Shown: positions 8,891 to 18,340, counted from the first letter of the stretch. The stretch: DNA of 64,000 nt from CAWCWK01 sp963842125 (GCA_963842125.1 CAWJFE010000005.1:1674001-1738000), one strand, 5' to 3'. Numbers and translations are program-made. The notes: generated by a model from the letters alone, not told the origin.

Positions 8891-11128
8891 TCAGTCCGGC
8901 AGGTGCGGGATGATCTTGTCGAGCGTCGCTGGGTAGTCACGCACCCGCACGCCGCACGCATTGAAGATCGCGTTGGTGATCGCAGCGCCCGCGCCCGAGA
9001 TGCCGAGTTCGCCGATGCCCTTGGCCTGGATCGGGTTGGCCGCATCGTCTCGCTCGTCGATGAACCGAACGTCGAGCTTGGGCACGTCGAGGTTCACCGG
9101 GATGTGGTACTCGGCGAGGTCGCCGTTGACCATGTGGCCGTCGCGGTGGTCGTGATGCAGCTCTTCGTGGAGCGCTGTTCCAATTCCCCAGATCATGCCG
9201 CCATAGGCCTGCGAACGAGCGGTTTGCTCGTTGAGAATGCGGCCCGCACCGAACGCGCCCAACATCCGCCGCACACGCGTCTCGCCGGTGACGGCGTTGA
9301 CCGCAACCTCGGCGAAGTGCGCGCCGTAGCCGGCCTGCGAGAACTCCTTCATGGTCTTGCCCGGCTCGATATGGCCTTCTTCGGCCAGCGGTTCGTCGAT
9401 GAGATCGGTGATCGGTTTGCGGTGGTTGCCGCCCGTGGCGACGCCGTCCTTCAGCGTCAGTTCGCCTCGATCGCAGCCGAGCGCACCGGCGAGCTTCGTC
9501 CGGATCGCCTCACAGGCAAGGTATACGGACGACCCGGCCGACTGCGCACCCCAGGAGCCGCCGGAGCCGGCGCTGGGCGGCAGATCGGTATCGCCGAGGC
9601 GAACCTCGACGGCATCGAACGGCAGGCCGAGCATCTCGGCCGTGATCTGGCCGAGGATCGTATAGGTGCCGGTGCCGATATCCGTCATGTCGGTCTCGAC
9701 GAGCGCCGTTCCGTCTGTGCGGAGCGTCACGCGCGCCTTAGACGCGCCGAGGATGTTGCTTCGGGCGGCGGACGCGACACCCATGCCGATCCACCACTCG
9801 CCTTCACGTCTCGACGCCGGCGCCGCCTTGCGGTCCGACCATCCAAACGCCTCGGCACCTTCCCGCAGGCATTGCGCCAGCGCGTGGGCCGAGAAGGGTA
9901 TGTCCTTCTCCGGATGACGCTCCGGCACGTTGCGCAGACGAAGTTCCACAGGGTCCAGACCCAGTTCATGCGCCAGCTCGTCCATCGCGTTCTCGAGCCC
10001 GAGCATGCCCACCGCCTCGCCCGGCGCCCGGACGGAGCCGGCACAAGTGAGGTTCACGCGCGCGATTTCGTGCACGTAGGCGCGGTTCTCGCCGGCATAG
10101 AGGAAGTGCGTGGCCTGCGCGACCGGCTCGGAGAACCCTTCGTCCTCGAGGTTGGAGACGCGCGCTTCGTGTGCAAGCGCGGTGATACGTCCGTCGGCAT
10201 CGGCGCCGAGGCGCATGCGCTGCCGGGTCTCCGTCCGCCGCATCGTCGCCTCGAAGACCGTACGGCGGCTCATCACCACGCGCACAGGTCGACCGAGCGC
10301 CCTGGCCGCGAGAGCCGCCGTGACGCTTTCTTGCGAAAGGCCGAGCTTGGAGCCGAACCCGCCGCCGACGTAGGGCGCGAGAACCCGAACGTTCTTCTCG
10401 TCGATGCCGAGCGCATCGGCAATCTCAGCGCGGTTGTATTTCAGCATCTGGTAGGCGCCGTGAAGGGTGAGCTTGTCGCCGTCCCATTCGGCCAGCCCGG
10501 CATGAGGCTCCATCGGCGCGCTCGATTGCACGGGCGTCGTGTAGCGCACATCTACGCTCGCATGTGCCGCCGCCATGGCCGCATCGACGTCGCCCTGCTC
10601 GGTCTGCTTGCGGCGCGGACGCTCCGCTTCGGCCTGATCGGGGTCGAAGATGCCGTCGCCGTCGTCCTCATATTCGACGCGCAGGTTCATCGCCGCGTCA
10701 CGCGCGGCCTCGAACGTCTCGGCGACGACAAGGGCGATGGGCTGGCCGAGATAGCTGATCTCGCCATCGGGCTGCACCGGCGCTGCGCCGGCTCCACCCT
10801 GTGCCGGGTTGCGGATGAAGTGTTTACCGGAGAAGACGCCGAGCACGCCCGGCATCGCGAGCGCAGCCGCCTCGTCGATCGCCTTCACGCGGCCCTTGGC
10901 GATGGAGGCGGGGACGAGAACGCCGGTCGCGAGGTTCGCCGCCGTGTATTCGGCCGCGTAGGTCGCGGTGCCGGAGACCTTGAGCGGTCCGTCCGGGCGG
11001 TTGACCGGCTTGCCCACGACGCCCTGCACCATATCGTCGAGCCGACGATCGGTAGCCGGCGCATCCATCTTCATGTGTCCGTCCTCGTAGGGATCGGACG
11101 CGAAGGGGTTGAGGCTTGAAAGATCCAT
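8891..11128 (-). CDS. paoC: Molybdenum cofactor-binding subunit of a PaoABC-type aldehyde oxidoreductase
   Basis: The 745-residue catalytic large subunit of the xanthine oxidase family. Features are KPVNRPDGPLKVSGTATYAAEY at the N-terminus, the cofactor loop GGGFGSKLGL, the substrate-pocket SVRAPGEAVGMLGLENAMDE, the GSGGSWGAQSAGS loop, and KGIGELGISG carrying the catalytic glutamate (about E707). It belongs to the YagR/PaoC group rather than true xanthine dehydrogenase, judging by the three-gene order and the iron-sulfur insertion in the FAD subunit. The preceding FAD-subunit gene ends 3 nt upstream of the start. It depends on the molybdenum cofactor genes at 22-30 kb. Confidence 0.9.
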   Translation of the reverse strand: MDLSSLNPFASDPYEDGHMKMDAPATDRRLDDMVQGVVGKPVNRPDGPLKVSGTATYAAEYTAANLATGVLVPASIAKGRVKAIDEAAALAMPGVLGVFSGKHFIRNPAQGGAGAAPVQPDGEISYLGQPIALVVAETFEAARDAAMNLRVEYEDDGDGIFDPDQAEAERPRRKQTEQGDVDAAMAAAHASVDVRYTTPVQSSAPMEPHAGLAEWDGDKLTLHGAYQMLKYNRAEIADALGIDEKNVRVLAPYVGGGFGSKLGLSQESVTAALAARALGRPVRVVMSRRTVFEATMRRTETRQRMRLGADADGRITALAHEARVSNLEDEGFSEPVAQATHFLYAGENRAYVHEIARVNLTCAGSVRAPGEAVGMLGLENAMDELAHELGLDPVELRLRNVPERHPEKDIPFSAHALAQCLREGAEAFGWSDRKAAPASRREGEWWIGMGVASAARSNILGASKARVTLRTDGTALVETDMTDIGTGTYTILGQITAEMLGLPFDAVEVRLGDTDLPPSAGSGGSWGAQSAGSSVYLACEAIRTKLAGALGCDRGELTLKDGVATGGNHRKPITDLIDEPLAEEGHIEPGKTMKEFSQAGYGAHFAEVAVNAVTGETRVRRMLGAFGAGRILNEQTARSQAYGGMIWGIGTALHEELHHDHRDGHMVNGDLAEYHIPVNLDVPKLDVRFIDERDDAANPIQAKGIGELGISGAGAAITNAIFNACGVRVRDYPATLDKIIPHLPD

Positions 11129-11131
11129 CGA

Positions 11132-12121
11132 TCAGGCTCCGGCTTGGCTGGCATCGCGCAGCACCGCAATCAGCGTGCGGCGGGTGAGCGGTATCTTGAA
11201 GTCGTTATGGCCATGGCCCTCGGCATCGGCGAGAAGCGCATCGGCCGCGCGCGCGAAAAGCGCGTCGGACGGCGCCTCACCCGTCAGCAGCATCTCCACG
11301 GCGTGTGGGCGCCATGGCTTCGGCGCAAGGCCGCCGAACGCGAGCGCGATGTGCGAGAACTTGCCGTTCTCCATCGTCGCAACCACCGCGATCGAGCACA
11401 GTGCAAACGCGTAGGAGGCACGGTCGCGCGCCTTTCTATAGGTCTGGAACGACCCGGAAACCGGCTTGGGCAGGAACACCGCCGTGATGAGATCGCCCGC
11501 GTCCAGCACCGTCTCGATATGCGGCGTGTCGCCTGGCAGAACGTGGAAGTCGGCGAGCGGCACCGTCCGGCGCGCACCGCCGACGCCCTCGATCTCGACG
11601 TCAGCCCCGAGTGCGAGCATGGCAACGGCCATGTCGGACGGGTGCGTCGCGATGCAATGCTCGGAGCCGCCCAGGATCGCGTGGATACGGTTCAGCCCTT
11701 CGAGGGCATCGCAGCCCGATCCCGGCTCGCGCTTGTTGCAGCGGGCGTTCGTGTCCTGAAAGTAGTAGCAACGGGTGCGCTGGAGGAGGTTGCCGCCGGT
11801 CGTCGCCTTGTTGCGAAGCTGGCCCGTGGCGCCGGAGAGCAGCGCGCGAGACAGAACCGCGTAGTCGCGCCGGACGGTCTCGTCGGCCGCAAGGTCAGAG
11901 TTGGTGACGAGCGCGCCGATGCGAAGCCCGCCCTCATCGGTCGGCGTGATGGCGCGCAGGTCGAGCCGCGTCACGTCGACTAGGGTGGCGGGCGTCTCGA
12001 CCTGAAGCTTCATGAGGTCGAGGAGGTTTGTACCGCCGGCGATGATGGCGGCGCCTGCGGTGGCGGCGTTGCGCGTCGCGTCGGCCGTGGCCTCGGCGCG
12101 GGCGTAGGTAAAGGGTCTCAT
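11132..12121 (-). CDS. paoB: FAD-binding subunit of a PaoABC-type aldehyde oxidoreductase
   Basis: A 329-residue CO-dehydrogenase/xanthine-oxidase medium subunit. FAD contacts are IIAGGTNLLDLMK near residue 30 and TTGGNLLQRTRC near residue 115. It carries the extra cysteine cluster typical of PaoB (RCYYFQDTNARCNK then GSGCDALEG) that binds a [4Fe-4S] centre. The ATG at 12121 overlaps the paoA stop (ATGA); the frame extends upstream to 12190, but that part lies inside paoA. Electrons pass from paoC via paoA to this FAD. Confidence 0.9.
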   Translation of the reverse strand: MRPFTYARAEATADATRNAATAGAAIIAGGTNLLDLMKLQVETPATLVDVTRLDLRAITPTDEGGLRIGALVTNSDLAADETVRRDYAVLSRALLSGATGQLRNKATTGGNLLQRTRCYYFQDTNARCNKREPGSGCDALEGLNRIHAILGGSEHCIATHPSDMAVAMLALGADVEIEGVGGARRTVPLADFHVLPGDTPHIETVLDAGDLITAVFLPKPVSGSFQTYRKARDRASYAFALCSIAVVATMENGKFSHIALAFGGLAPKPWRPHAVEMLLTGEAPSDALFARAADALLADAEGHGHNDFKIPLTRRTLIAVLRDASQAGA

Positions 12122-12657
12122 CGGCCGGCTCCTTTCCCGGACGCGGCGACTTCGCCGATTGCCTCGACGATGCCGTGATAGGCAGAACACCGGCAGAGAT
12201 TGCCGCTCATCCGCTCCGAGATCTCCGCGCGGTTCAGCGCCCCCTGCCCGTCGAGGCTCTCAGACACGTAGGACGGCCAGCCTTTCTCGGCCTCGTCCAG
12301 CATCCCGGTCGCGGAGACGACTTGGCCCGGTGTGCAGTAGCCGCACTGGTAGCCATCATGCCGCACGAAGGCGTCCTGCAGCGGTGAGAGGGCACCCGGG
12401 CGCCCCAGCCCCTCGACCGTCGTGATCTCGTCGCCGTCATGCATGCAGGCCAGCGCGAGGCAGGCGTTGATCCGCCGGCCGTCCACGAGCACCGTGCAGG
12501 CGCCGCATTGGCCGTGGTCGCAGCCCTTCTTCGTACCCGTCAGATCGAGATGATGGCGTAGCGCGTCGAGCAGCGTCGTGCGCGGGTCGGCATCGACGAC
12601 GTGTTGGCTTCCATTGACGGTCAGCGTGGTTCGAACGGTCGTGATATCGGCAGTCAT
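12118..12657 (-). CDS. paoA: [2Fe-2S] subunit of a PaoABC-type aldehyde oxidoreductase
   Basis: A 179-residue iron-sulfur subunit. A plant-type ferredoxin domain (KKGCDHGQCGACTVLVDG, about residues 44-61) is followed by a four-helix domain with the second cluster ligands (QCGYCTPGQ and GNLCRCSAYHGI). It starts MTADITTVRTTLTVNG at the ATG at 12657. No twin-arginine or other signal is seen, unlike the exported E. coli PaoA, so the enzyme is predicted cytoplasmic. A much longer open frame to 13284 is antisense read-through of the next gene and is not used. No paoD/xdhC maturation gene follows in the window. Confidence 0.9.
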   Translation of the reverse strand: MTADITTVRTTLTVNGSQHVVDADPRTTLLDALRHHLDLTGTKKGCDHGQCGACTVLVDGRRINACLALACMHDGDEITTVEGLGRPGALSPLQDAFVRHDGYQCGYCTPGQVVSATGMLDEAEKGWPSYVSESLDGQGALNRAEISERMSGNLCRCSAYHGIVEAIGEVAASGKGAGR

Positions 12658-12819
12658 GAGCTTTCCCGGTCGTCTTGCCGGACGGCTCCGGCAACCTTGA
12701 ACCGCGATATGGCGCGCTCGCGAGACCCGTCTATGGGTAGGGCGCGAATTGAGGGAGGTTTTCTCTGGTGCGCTACGTCCTATAGATCGTCGGCCCCTCC
12801 CTTCGGACCGGACGCCGCC

Positions 12820-13521
12820 ATGACGAACCCCGATGAGCCCCGCCTCGCATTCGCCCCGCACCGCCGAGTTCTGCTCCCTCTGCGCGATGGCTCGGCGGCC
12901 GTGCCGGTGAATCGCATCTTCTGCGTCGGGCGCAACTACGCGGACCACGCCATCGAGATGGGGCACGACCCGGACCGGGAACTGCCGTTCTTCTTCATGA
13001 AGCCGCCTGGGGCCATCGTGATAGGAACCGAAGTTCCCTACCCGCCGGCGACGGCGGACCTCCATCACGAGGTCGAACTCGTCGCCATCCTCGGGACCGG
13101 AGGGACGGACATTCCCGCTGCGACGGCGCTCGATCACGTCTTCGGCTACGCGATCGGGCTCGATATGACCCGGCGCGACCGGCAGGGAGAGGCCAAGAAG
13201 GCCGGCCGGCCTTGGGAGGCCGGCAAGGCGTTCGAGGGATCGATGCCGTGCGCGCCCGTTCATCCGGCAACCGCGATCGGCCACCCGTCGAGCGGCCCCA
13301 TCACGCTCGACATTGATGGCGAACGACGCCAGAGCGGCGATCTCGATCAGATGATCTGGACGCTGCCGGAGGTCATCGCGAACCTCTCCACGCTCTTCGC
13401 GCTCCGGTCGGGCGATTGTATCATGACGGGCACGCCCGCCGGCGTCGGTCCCGTGCGCCGGGGCCAGACGATGGTCGCCGCCATCGCCGGCCTCGGCTCG
13501 CTCGAAGTGGAGATCGTCTAG
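12820..13521 (+). CDS. Fumarylacetoacetate hydrolase-family protein
   Basis: A 233-residue FAH-fold enzyme. This metal-dependent family cleaves C-C bonds, tautomerises or decarboxylates beta-keto acids. Visible hallmarks are FCVGRNYADHA near residue 35, FFMKPPGA, the metal-ligand segment LHHEVELVAILG, GYAIGLDMTRRDRQ and ends in IMTGTPAGVGPV. It matches the short, maleylpyruvate-isomerase/acylpyruvase-like class. The gene is divergent from paoA (162 bp apart), and its stop interlocks with that of the convergent YghU gene. The precise substrate is unknown. Confidence 0.88.
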   Translation: MTNPDEPRLAFAPHRRVLLPLRDGSAAVPVNRIFCVGRNYADHAIEMGHDPDRELPFFFMKPPGAIVIGTEVPYPPATADLHHEVELVAILGTGGTDIPAATALDHVFGYAIGLDMTRRDRQGEAKKAGRPWEAGKAFEGSMPCAPVHPATAIGHPSSGPITLDIDGERRQSGDLDQMIWTLPEVIANLSTLFALRSGDCIMTGTPAGVGPVRRGQTMVAAIAGLGSLEVEIV

Positions 13522-14393
13522 GCGTCGGCGCCAATCTTGTCCTGCGTCTTCGTCTCGAAGTCGCTGGCCTCGTGCCGCTCGTGGAGCTGCGTTTCTGGCT
13601 CTCCTTGCGCCCTGTTCACCATCCGTCCGCGCTTCACGGCCGGACGTGCGTCGATGGTCTTCGCCCAGCGCGTGACGTTCTCGTAGGACGCTACGTCGAG
13701 GAATTCAGCCGCGCCGTAGAGACGGCCGAGGACGAGCTGTCCGTACCAGGCCCACACCGCGATATCGACGATCGTATAGTCGTCTCCAGACAGGTAGGCG
13801 TTGTCCGCCAGACGTTTGTCGAGCACGTCGAGCTGGCGCTTCGTCTCCATCGTGAAGCGGTCGATCGGGTATTCGAACTTGGCCGGCGCGTAGGCGTAGA
13901 AATGGCCGAAGCCACCGCCGAGATAGGGCGCACTGCCCATCTGCCAGAAGAGCCAGGAGAGGCACTCGGTCCGCGCGGCCGGCTCGCTCGGCAGGAAGGC
14001 GCCGAACCGCTCTGCGAGATAGAGCAGGATCGCGCCCGATTCGAAGACACGCTGCGGGGGCGTGGCGGAATGGTCCATCAACGCCGGGATCTTAGAGTTC
14101 GGATTGACGGCGACGAAGCCGCTCGAGAACTGATCGCCATCGCCGATCTTGATGAGCCAAGCATCGTACTCGGCGCCCGCATGACCGGCCGCGAGCAGCT
14201 CTTCCAGCAGCACCGTCACCTTCACGCCATTGGGTGTGGCGAGCGAATAGAGCTGGAAGGGGTGCCGGCCGACGGGCAGCTCCTTCTCGTGCGTCGCGCC
14301 CGCGATCGGTCGGTTGATGCTGGCGAACTCGCCGCCATTGCCCGGCTCCCAGGTCCAGACGGCGGGCGGGGTGTAGTCGGTCGAATCGGTCAT
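13518..14393 (-). CDS. yghU: YghU-type glutathione S-transferase / disulfide-bond oxidoreductase
   Basis: A 291-residue GST-superfamily protein of the Nu-class YghU type. It has the characteristic N-terminal extension (WTWEPGNGGEFASINRPIAG), a thioredoxin-like domain (FQLYSLATPNGVKVTVLLEE; the TPNG turn replaces a catalytic Tyr/Ser), the glutathione-binding NPNSKIPALMDH and FESGAILLYLAERFG, and the GST C-domain with GDDYTIVDIAVWAW. Members reduce disulfides and organic peroxides using two bound glutathiones. It is convergent with the FAH gene; the two stop codons overlap in a shared CTAG. Confidence 0.92.
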   Translation of the reverse strand: MTDSTDYTPPAVWTWEPGNGGEFASINRPIAGATHEKELPVGRHPFQLYSLATPNGVKVTVLLEELLAAGHAGAEYDAWLIKIGDGDQFSSGFVAVNPNSKIPALMDHSATPPQRVFESGAILLYLAERFGAFLPSEPAARTECLSWLFWQMGSAPYLGGGFGHFYAYAPAKFEYPIDRFTMETKRQLDVLDKRLADNAYLSGDDYTIVDIAVWAWYGQLVLGRLYGAAEFLDVASYENVTRWAKTIDARPAVKRGRMVNRAQGEPETQLHERHEASDFETKTQDKIGADA

Positions 14394-14522
14394 GGGCGTC
14401 CTCGCTGGTTCGCGTCGGGACTTAAGCCATCGCGCGCACTAAACCAGCACGCTGAGGATGTTCTCTCGCGTACGTGATCGATTGGATAGGCGATGGCATT
14501 TGCCTCGATCAGCCGGACCTGG

Positions 14523-15377
14523 TCACCGTAGGAGTTCGATGATCGTGGGGGGAACGTCGCGCGCGATGGGCGAGAGCGGGGCGAAGGGGGTCGCCCAGGC
14601 CGGATCGCCCGTTCGCGCCGCCATCAGCGCCTTGAGATTCGGTACGACCGGTCCGTCGAGGACCCAGGAGACCAGAGCATCGATCCGCCGGTCGTCCAGG
14701 CCGCGCACGAGCCCGCTCACGAGTTCGGGTACCACGTTAATACAGCCCGAGATCGCACCACTCGCACCTTCTTGCACGGCCCGAGCGAGCAGGGGTTCCG
14801 CGCCGACGAGAATGGTGAGGTCGCGATGCTCGGCGAGGAGCGCCTTCGTGTGCGGCTCGTCTCCACTCGAATCCTTCACGCCGGCCACCAGCGCCGGGAA
14901 TGCCTTTCGCAATCGGCCGACGAGGGCAACGGAAACCGGCGTCCCGGTGACGCCGGGGATGTGGTAGAGAAGCGTCGGCAGCGCCGCGTCCCCCGCAACC
15001 TCGAAGACTTTCGAGAACCAGGCGAAGAGGCCGTCCTCGCTCGCGTCCTTGAAGTAGAAGGGCGGTACGAGCAGAACACCTTTCGCACCGCCTTGTGCGG
15101 CCTCGACCATCTCGGCGGCCGCGTCGGCGGCGGCTGTGCCGTAAATACAGGGCACGAGCGCTTCGGCCGGAACACCAGCGGCGACGAAACGTGCGAACAC
15201 TTCGGCGCGCACGGCGCGGGGGATCGACGCGCCCTCCCCCGTCGTGCCGAAGGGCACGAGCGTATCGCAGCCGGCGTCCAGCATCGCACGGGCATGGGTC
15301 GTGAAGCGGTCCCAATCGACGGCACCGTCCGGCGTCGAAGGTGTCGGCAGGGCTGCGCCGAACTGAACGAGGGGCAT
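14523..15377 (-). CDS. DapA-family aldolase (dihydrodipicolinate synthase/N-acetylneuraminate lyase superfamily)
   Basis: A 284-residue (beta/alpha)8 class I aldolase. It has GTTGEG (residues 44-49), catalytic Tyr138 in LLYHIPGVTG and the Schiff-base Lys168 in AGVKDSSG. The residue that is Arg in true dihydrodipicolinate synthase (YNxPxRTG) is Val here, so DapA activity is unlikely and a retro-aldol lyase or keto-acid dehydratase is more plausible. It is the distal gene of the second TRAP unit, 11 nt after dctM, and the Gfo/Idh/MocA gene lies at the other end, suggesting sugar-acid catabolism. Confidence 0.87.
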   Translation of the reverse strand: MPLVQFGAALPTPSTPDGAVDWDRFTTHARAMLDAGCDTLVPFGTTGEGASIPRAVRAEVFARFVAAGVPAEALVPCIYGTAAADAAAEMVEAAQGGAKGVLLVPPFYFKDASEDGLFAWFSKVFEVAGDAALPTLLYHIPGVTGTPVSVALVGRLRKAFPALVAGVKDSSGDEPHTKALLAEHRDLTILVGAEPLLARAVQEGASGAISGCINVVPELVSGLVRGLDDRRIDALVSWVLDGPVVPNLKALMAARTGDPAWATPFAPLSPIARDVPPTIIELLR

Positions 15378-15388
15378 CTGTCGATCCT

Positions 15389-16681
15389 TCAGGGATAGCC
15401 GAACTGGCGCGGAAGCCAGAGGACGAGGTCGGGCGCCATCACCATTACGCCGAGCGCGACGATGAGGACCGCGAGAAACGGCAGCACCTCACGGATGATG
15501 TCGCGCAGCGGTATGCCCGTCACGGCGTTGATGACGAAGAGGAGGATGCCATAGGGCGGCGTGATGAGCCCCAGCATCGTGTTGACGACGACGACGACGC
15601 CGAAGTGGACGAGATCGACTTCGAGCGCCCGCGCGGCCGGGATGAAGAGCGGTACGATGACGAGGATGATCGTCGTCGCATCGAGCACGCAGCCGAGCAG
15701 CAGCAACAGCACCATGACCATGGCGAGAAAGCCGACGCGCCCGATGTCGAGCCCTTCGAGCGCGCCGGCGACGGCCGAGGGAATGTTCTCCGCCGCGACG
15801 ACATAGTTGAGGATGAGCGCGGCACCGATGACGAGACCGACGGATGCGCTGGCGCGGGCCGAATCCGACATGATGCGATAGAGCGTGCGCCAGCTCAGCG
15901 CGCGGTAGAAGAAGGCCGCGAGAATGAGCGCGTAGGCCGCCGCTACGGCCGCCGCCTCAGTCGGCGTCGTCGCGCCGCCGTAGATGCCCCAGAGGAGGAT
16001 GACCGGCATCAAGAGCGCCGGGAAAGCCCGTGCGGTCGTGCGTGGAAGTTCGCGTAGCGGCACGGCCTCCTCGGCCTCGAAGCCTCGGCGGTGGGCGAGG
16101 ACGAGGTTCATCGCCATCAGCGCGCCCCCCATCAGCAGTCCGGGCAGAATACCGGCGAGGAAGAGGTAGCCGATGGAGGCGTCGGAGACGAGCGCGTACA
16201 TCACCATCGGGATCGAGGGCGGAATGATGGGCCCGATGGTGGCGGATGCAGCGGTGAGCGCAGCGGCGAAGGCGGGTGTGTAGTGGCCGGACTTCACCAT
16301 CATCTGGATGACTACGCGCCCAATGCCGGCAGCGTCCGCGATGGCGGAGCCCGACATGCCGGAGAAGATGAGCGATGCCACGACGTTCACATGCGCCAGC
16401 CCGCCCCGAAACCGACCGACCACGGCGACGCAGAAGGCGAGCATCCGATCCGAGATCGTGCCGGCATTCATGATGTTGGCCGCGACGATGAAGAGCGGAA
16501 CGGCAAGGAGAATGAAGCTGTCGTAGAGCCCCTGGATGATCTGCTCCGCAGCCAGCCCCATGTCTTGCCCGGCGGCGGCGAGATAGAGGGTCGCGCCGAC
16601 GATCATCGCAAGCGCGATCGGCGCGCCCATGGCGGCGAGGCCGAAGAGGACGGCCAGCATTAGAAGGAAGGCGATGCTCAC
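15389..16681 (-). CDS. dctM: TRAP transporter large permease (DctM family)
   Basis: A 430-residue polytopic permease of the second TRAP system. Typical segments are FILLAVPLFIVAANIM, SGMSGSAIADAAGIG, IGPIIPPSIPMVMYAL, GATTPTEAAAVAAAYAL and LITPPYGILLFVIN. The GTG at 16681 is chosen as start because it overlaps the dctQ stop in a GTGA motif; the frame continues upstream but only through dctQ in another frame. The next gene encodes the aldolase. Confidence 0.92.
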   Translation of the reverse strand: MSIAFLLMLAVLFGLAAMGAPIALAMIVGATLYLAAAGQDMGLAAEQIIQGLYDSFILLAVPLFIVAANIMNAGTISDRMLAFCVAVVGRFRGGLAHVNVVASLIFSGMSGSAIADAAGIGRVVIQMMVKSGHYTPAFAAALTAASATIGPIIPPSIPMVMYALVSDASIGYLFLAGILPGLLMGGALMAMNLVLAHRRGFEAEEAVPLRELPRTTARAFPALLMPVILLWGIYGGATTPTEAAAVAAAYALILAAFFYRALSWRTLYRIMSDSARASASVGLVIGAALILNYVVAAENIPSAVAGALEGLDIGRVGFLAMVMVLLLLLGCVLDATTIILVIVPLFIPAARALEVDLVHFGVVVVVNTMLGLITPPYGILLFVINAVTGIPLRDIIREVLPFLAVLIVALGVMVMAPDLVLWLPRQFGYP

Positions 16682-17187
16682 GAAGCGTCGGTCGCCGGGC
16701 GTGGGCCATCCAGCGCGTCGGGATCGGCGCCCTTTATCAGCCGAACCGCCCGCCAAGCGTAGCGCACGATGATGGCGACTGCGAAGATCATGTAGACGAA
16801 GAACAGTCGGTCGAGGCGGATATGGAGCGAGGACGACGACTCGATGCTCATGAACGAGATATAGTCCCACACGCGCGGCAGCGAGACGGCGAAGACGCCC
16901 GCTATGGCTAGCGCCGAGAGCAGCGCGAAGACGCGCCGCACACGCGGGCCCGCGCTCGTATAGAGAATGTCGAAGCGTACGTGATCGCGCTCAGGCACGA
17001 GGAAGGCCGCGCCCCAGAACACGGTCCAGAGCCACGCGATGAGGCAGGCCTCGAGCGTCCAGGGCAGCGGATCGCGCACCACGTAGCGGAACACGATTTG
17101 CAGGATGAACGCGCCGAACATGCCCGTCAGCAGCAGCACGCCCACACCGTCCGCGACGGCGTGGGCGATCTTGGCGATGCGCCGCAC
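16678..17187 (-). CDS. dctQ: TRAP transporter small permease (DctQ family)
   Basis: A 169-residue, four-helix membrane subunit. It shows GVGVLLLTGMFGAFILQIVF (residues 15-34), the family motif PLPWTLEACLIAWLWTVFWG and ERDHVRFDILY, then two further hydrophobic segments. It starts 20 nt after the dctP stop and overlaps dctM by 4 nt, so it belongs to the same operon. Confidence 0.9.
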   Translation of the reverse strand: MRRIAKIAHAVADGVGVLLLTGMFGAFILQIVFRYVVRDPLPWTLEACLIAWLWTVFWGAAFLVPERDHVRFDILYTSAGPRVRRVFALLSALAIAGVFAVSLPRVWDYISFMSIESSSSLHIRLDRLFFVYMIFAVAIIVRYAWRAVRLIKGADPDALDGPRPATDAS

Positions 17188-17207
17188 GGGGCGCGGTTGC
17201 GTAAGCG

Positions 17208-18212
17208 CTACTGGACGGCGTTCACGCGCTCGACCATGCCTTCCGGCCAGTCGGCGGCAAACTCGGATCCTTCATAGGCGGCCTGAACGGCGGTGCGAAA
17301 GGCATCGACGTCAGGCTCGTAGACCTTAAGGCCCTCGCCCTCGAAGAAGGCGACAAGCTCGGCCTCGTTGGCCTCGACATCGTTCGAGATCTTGAGGCAT
17401 GCGTCATCGGCCGCCTGATCGACGATGGCCTGCTGATCGGCATCGAAGGCGTTGTAGGCGCTGAGTGAGATCGCGAGGAAGTTCATGTCTGCGAGGTGGC
17501 CGGTGAGGACGATCTGGTCGGTGACCTCGTTGAACTTCTTATCCTTGTTGGTGGGCAACGGGTTGTCCTGCCCGTCGATCGCACCGGTCTGCAGACCCGT
17601 GTAGACCTCGGTGAAGGCCATGGGCGTGGGCGAGGCGCCCAGCGCGCTGCCGAGGAACTGCCAGGCGTCGGTGCCGGGCATGCGCAGCTTGACGCCGGCC
17701 ATATCCTCGGGCGTCATGATCTCCTTGTCGCCGCGTAGGTTGAGGTGACGCTTGCCGAAATACATTACGCAGAGGAGCTTCACGTCGAGCTTCTCCTCGA
17801 CGAGCGCGTACATCTCCTCGCCGATCTCCGACTCGTCGAAGACCTTGCGCTGGTGATCGGCGTCGCGCAGCAGGTAGCCGGCGGTGAAGACCGACCAGTC
17901 CGGAATGAGCTTGGCGAGCTCCTGCGCCGAGGTGATCGACATTTCGAGGTTTCCGCGCGCCTGTGCGACGAGCTCGGTGCCCTGCTTGAAGAGCGTTGCG
18001 TTGTAGCTCGGCTCGTAGGAGGCGAACTCCGAGACGGCGGGGGCGAACACTTCCTCAAGGCCGGCCGTGCGCAGGTCCGTCGCCGTCGCGGGCGTCGAGA
18101 AGCGCAACTGTACCTTGTCCTGCGCCACCGCATCGGTCGTGGCGAACTGCGTGGCGGCGAACATGGTCGCGCTCAGGCCGACGGCCAACAGGGTCTTCGT
18201 TATCGTCTTCAT
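17208..18212 (-). CDS. dctP: TRAP transporter solute-binding protein (DctP family)
   Basis: A 334-residue periplasmic binding protein with a signal peptide ending near AVAQ (residue 31). The DctP signature is visible: VKLRMPGTDAWQFLGSALGASPTPMAFTEVYTGLQTGAIDGQDNP, quoted here only as the region about 165-205, contains the carboxylate-binding Arg (KLRMP) and the conserved TGAIDGQ. A Shine-Dalgarno (GGGAGAG) precedes the ATG. It is the first gene of the dctPQM-aldolase operon, divergent from the dehydrogenase gene across 128 bp. The ligand is probably a carboxylate. Confidence 0.93.
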   Translation of the reverse strand: MKTITKTLLAVGLSATMFAATQFATTDAVAQDKVQLRFSTPATATDLRTAGLEEVFAPAVSEFASYEPSYNATLFKQGTELVAQARGNLEMSITSAQELAKLIPDWSVFTAGYLLRDADHQRKVFDESEIGEEMYALVEEKLDVKLLCVMYFGKRHLNLRGDKEIMTPEDMAGVKLRMPGTDAWQFLGSALGASPTPMAFTEVYTGLQTGAIDGQDNPLPTNKDKKFNEVTDQIVLTGHLADMNFLAISLSAYNAFDADQQAIVDQAADDACLKISNDVEANEAELVAFFEGEGLKVYEPDVDAFRTAVQAAYEGSEFAADWPEGMVERVNAVQ

Positions 18213-18340
18213 ATCGTTCTCTCCCGGATGCCGCTCTGACGGCGGCGCGACGCGCTTGCTGCGGCGTCTCTTGTGGACGTAGACGCTAGGGCGAATGGAA
18301 GAGCGGCGTCAATCGTGACGTTTGGCGAAGAGGACCCACA

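Noticed and set aside
8573..11119. 848-codon open frame on the plus strand opposite paoC
   Set aside because: Mirror of a well-supported gene in GC-rich DNA; low-complexity Arg/Gly/Ala translation with no family motif and no ribosome-binding site.
12658..13284. Upstream extension of paoA
   Set aside because: It is antisense to the FAH-family gene and lacks similarity; the [2Fe-2S] domain starts immediately after the ATG at 12657.
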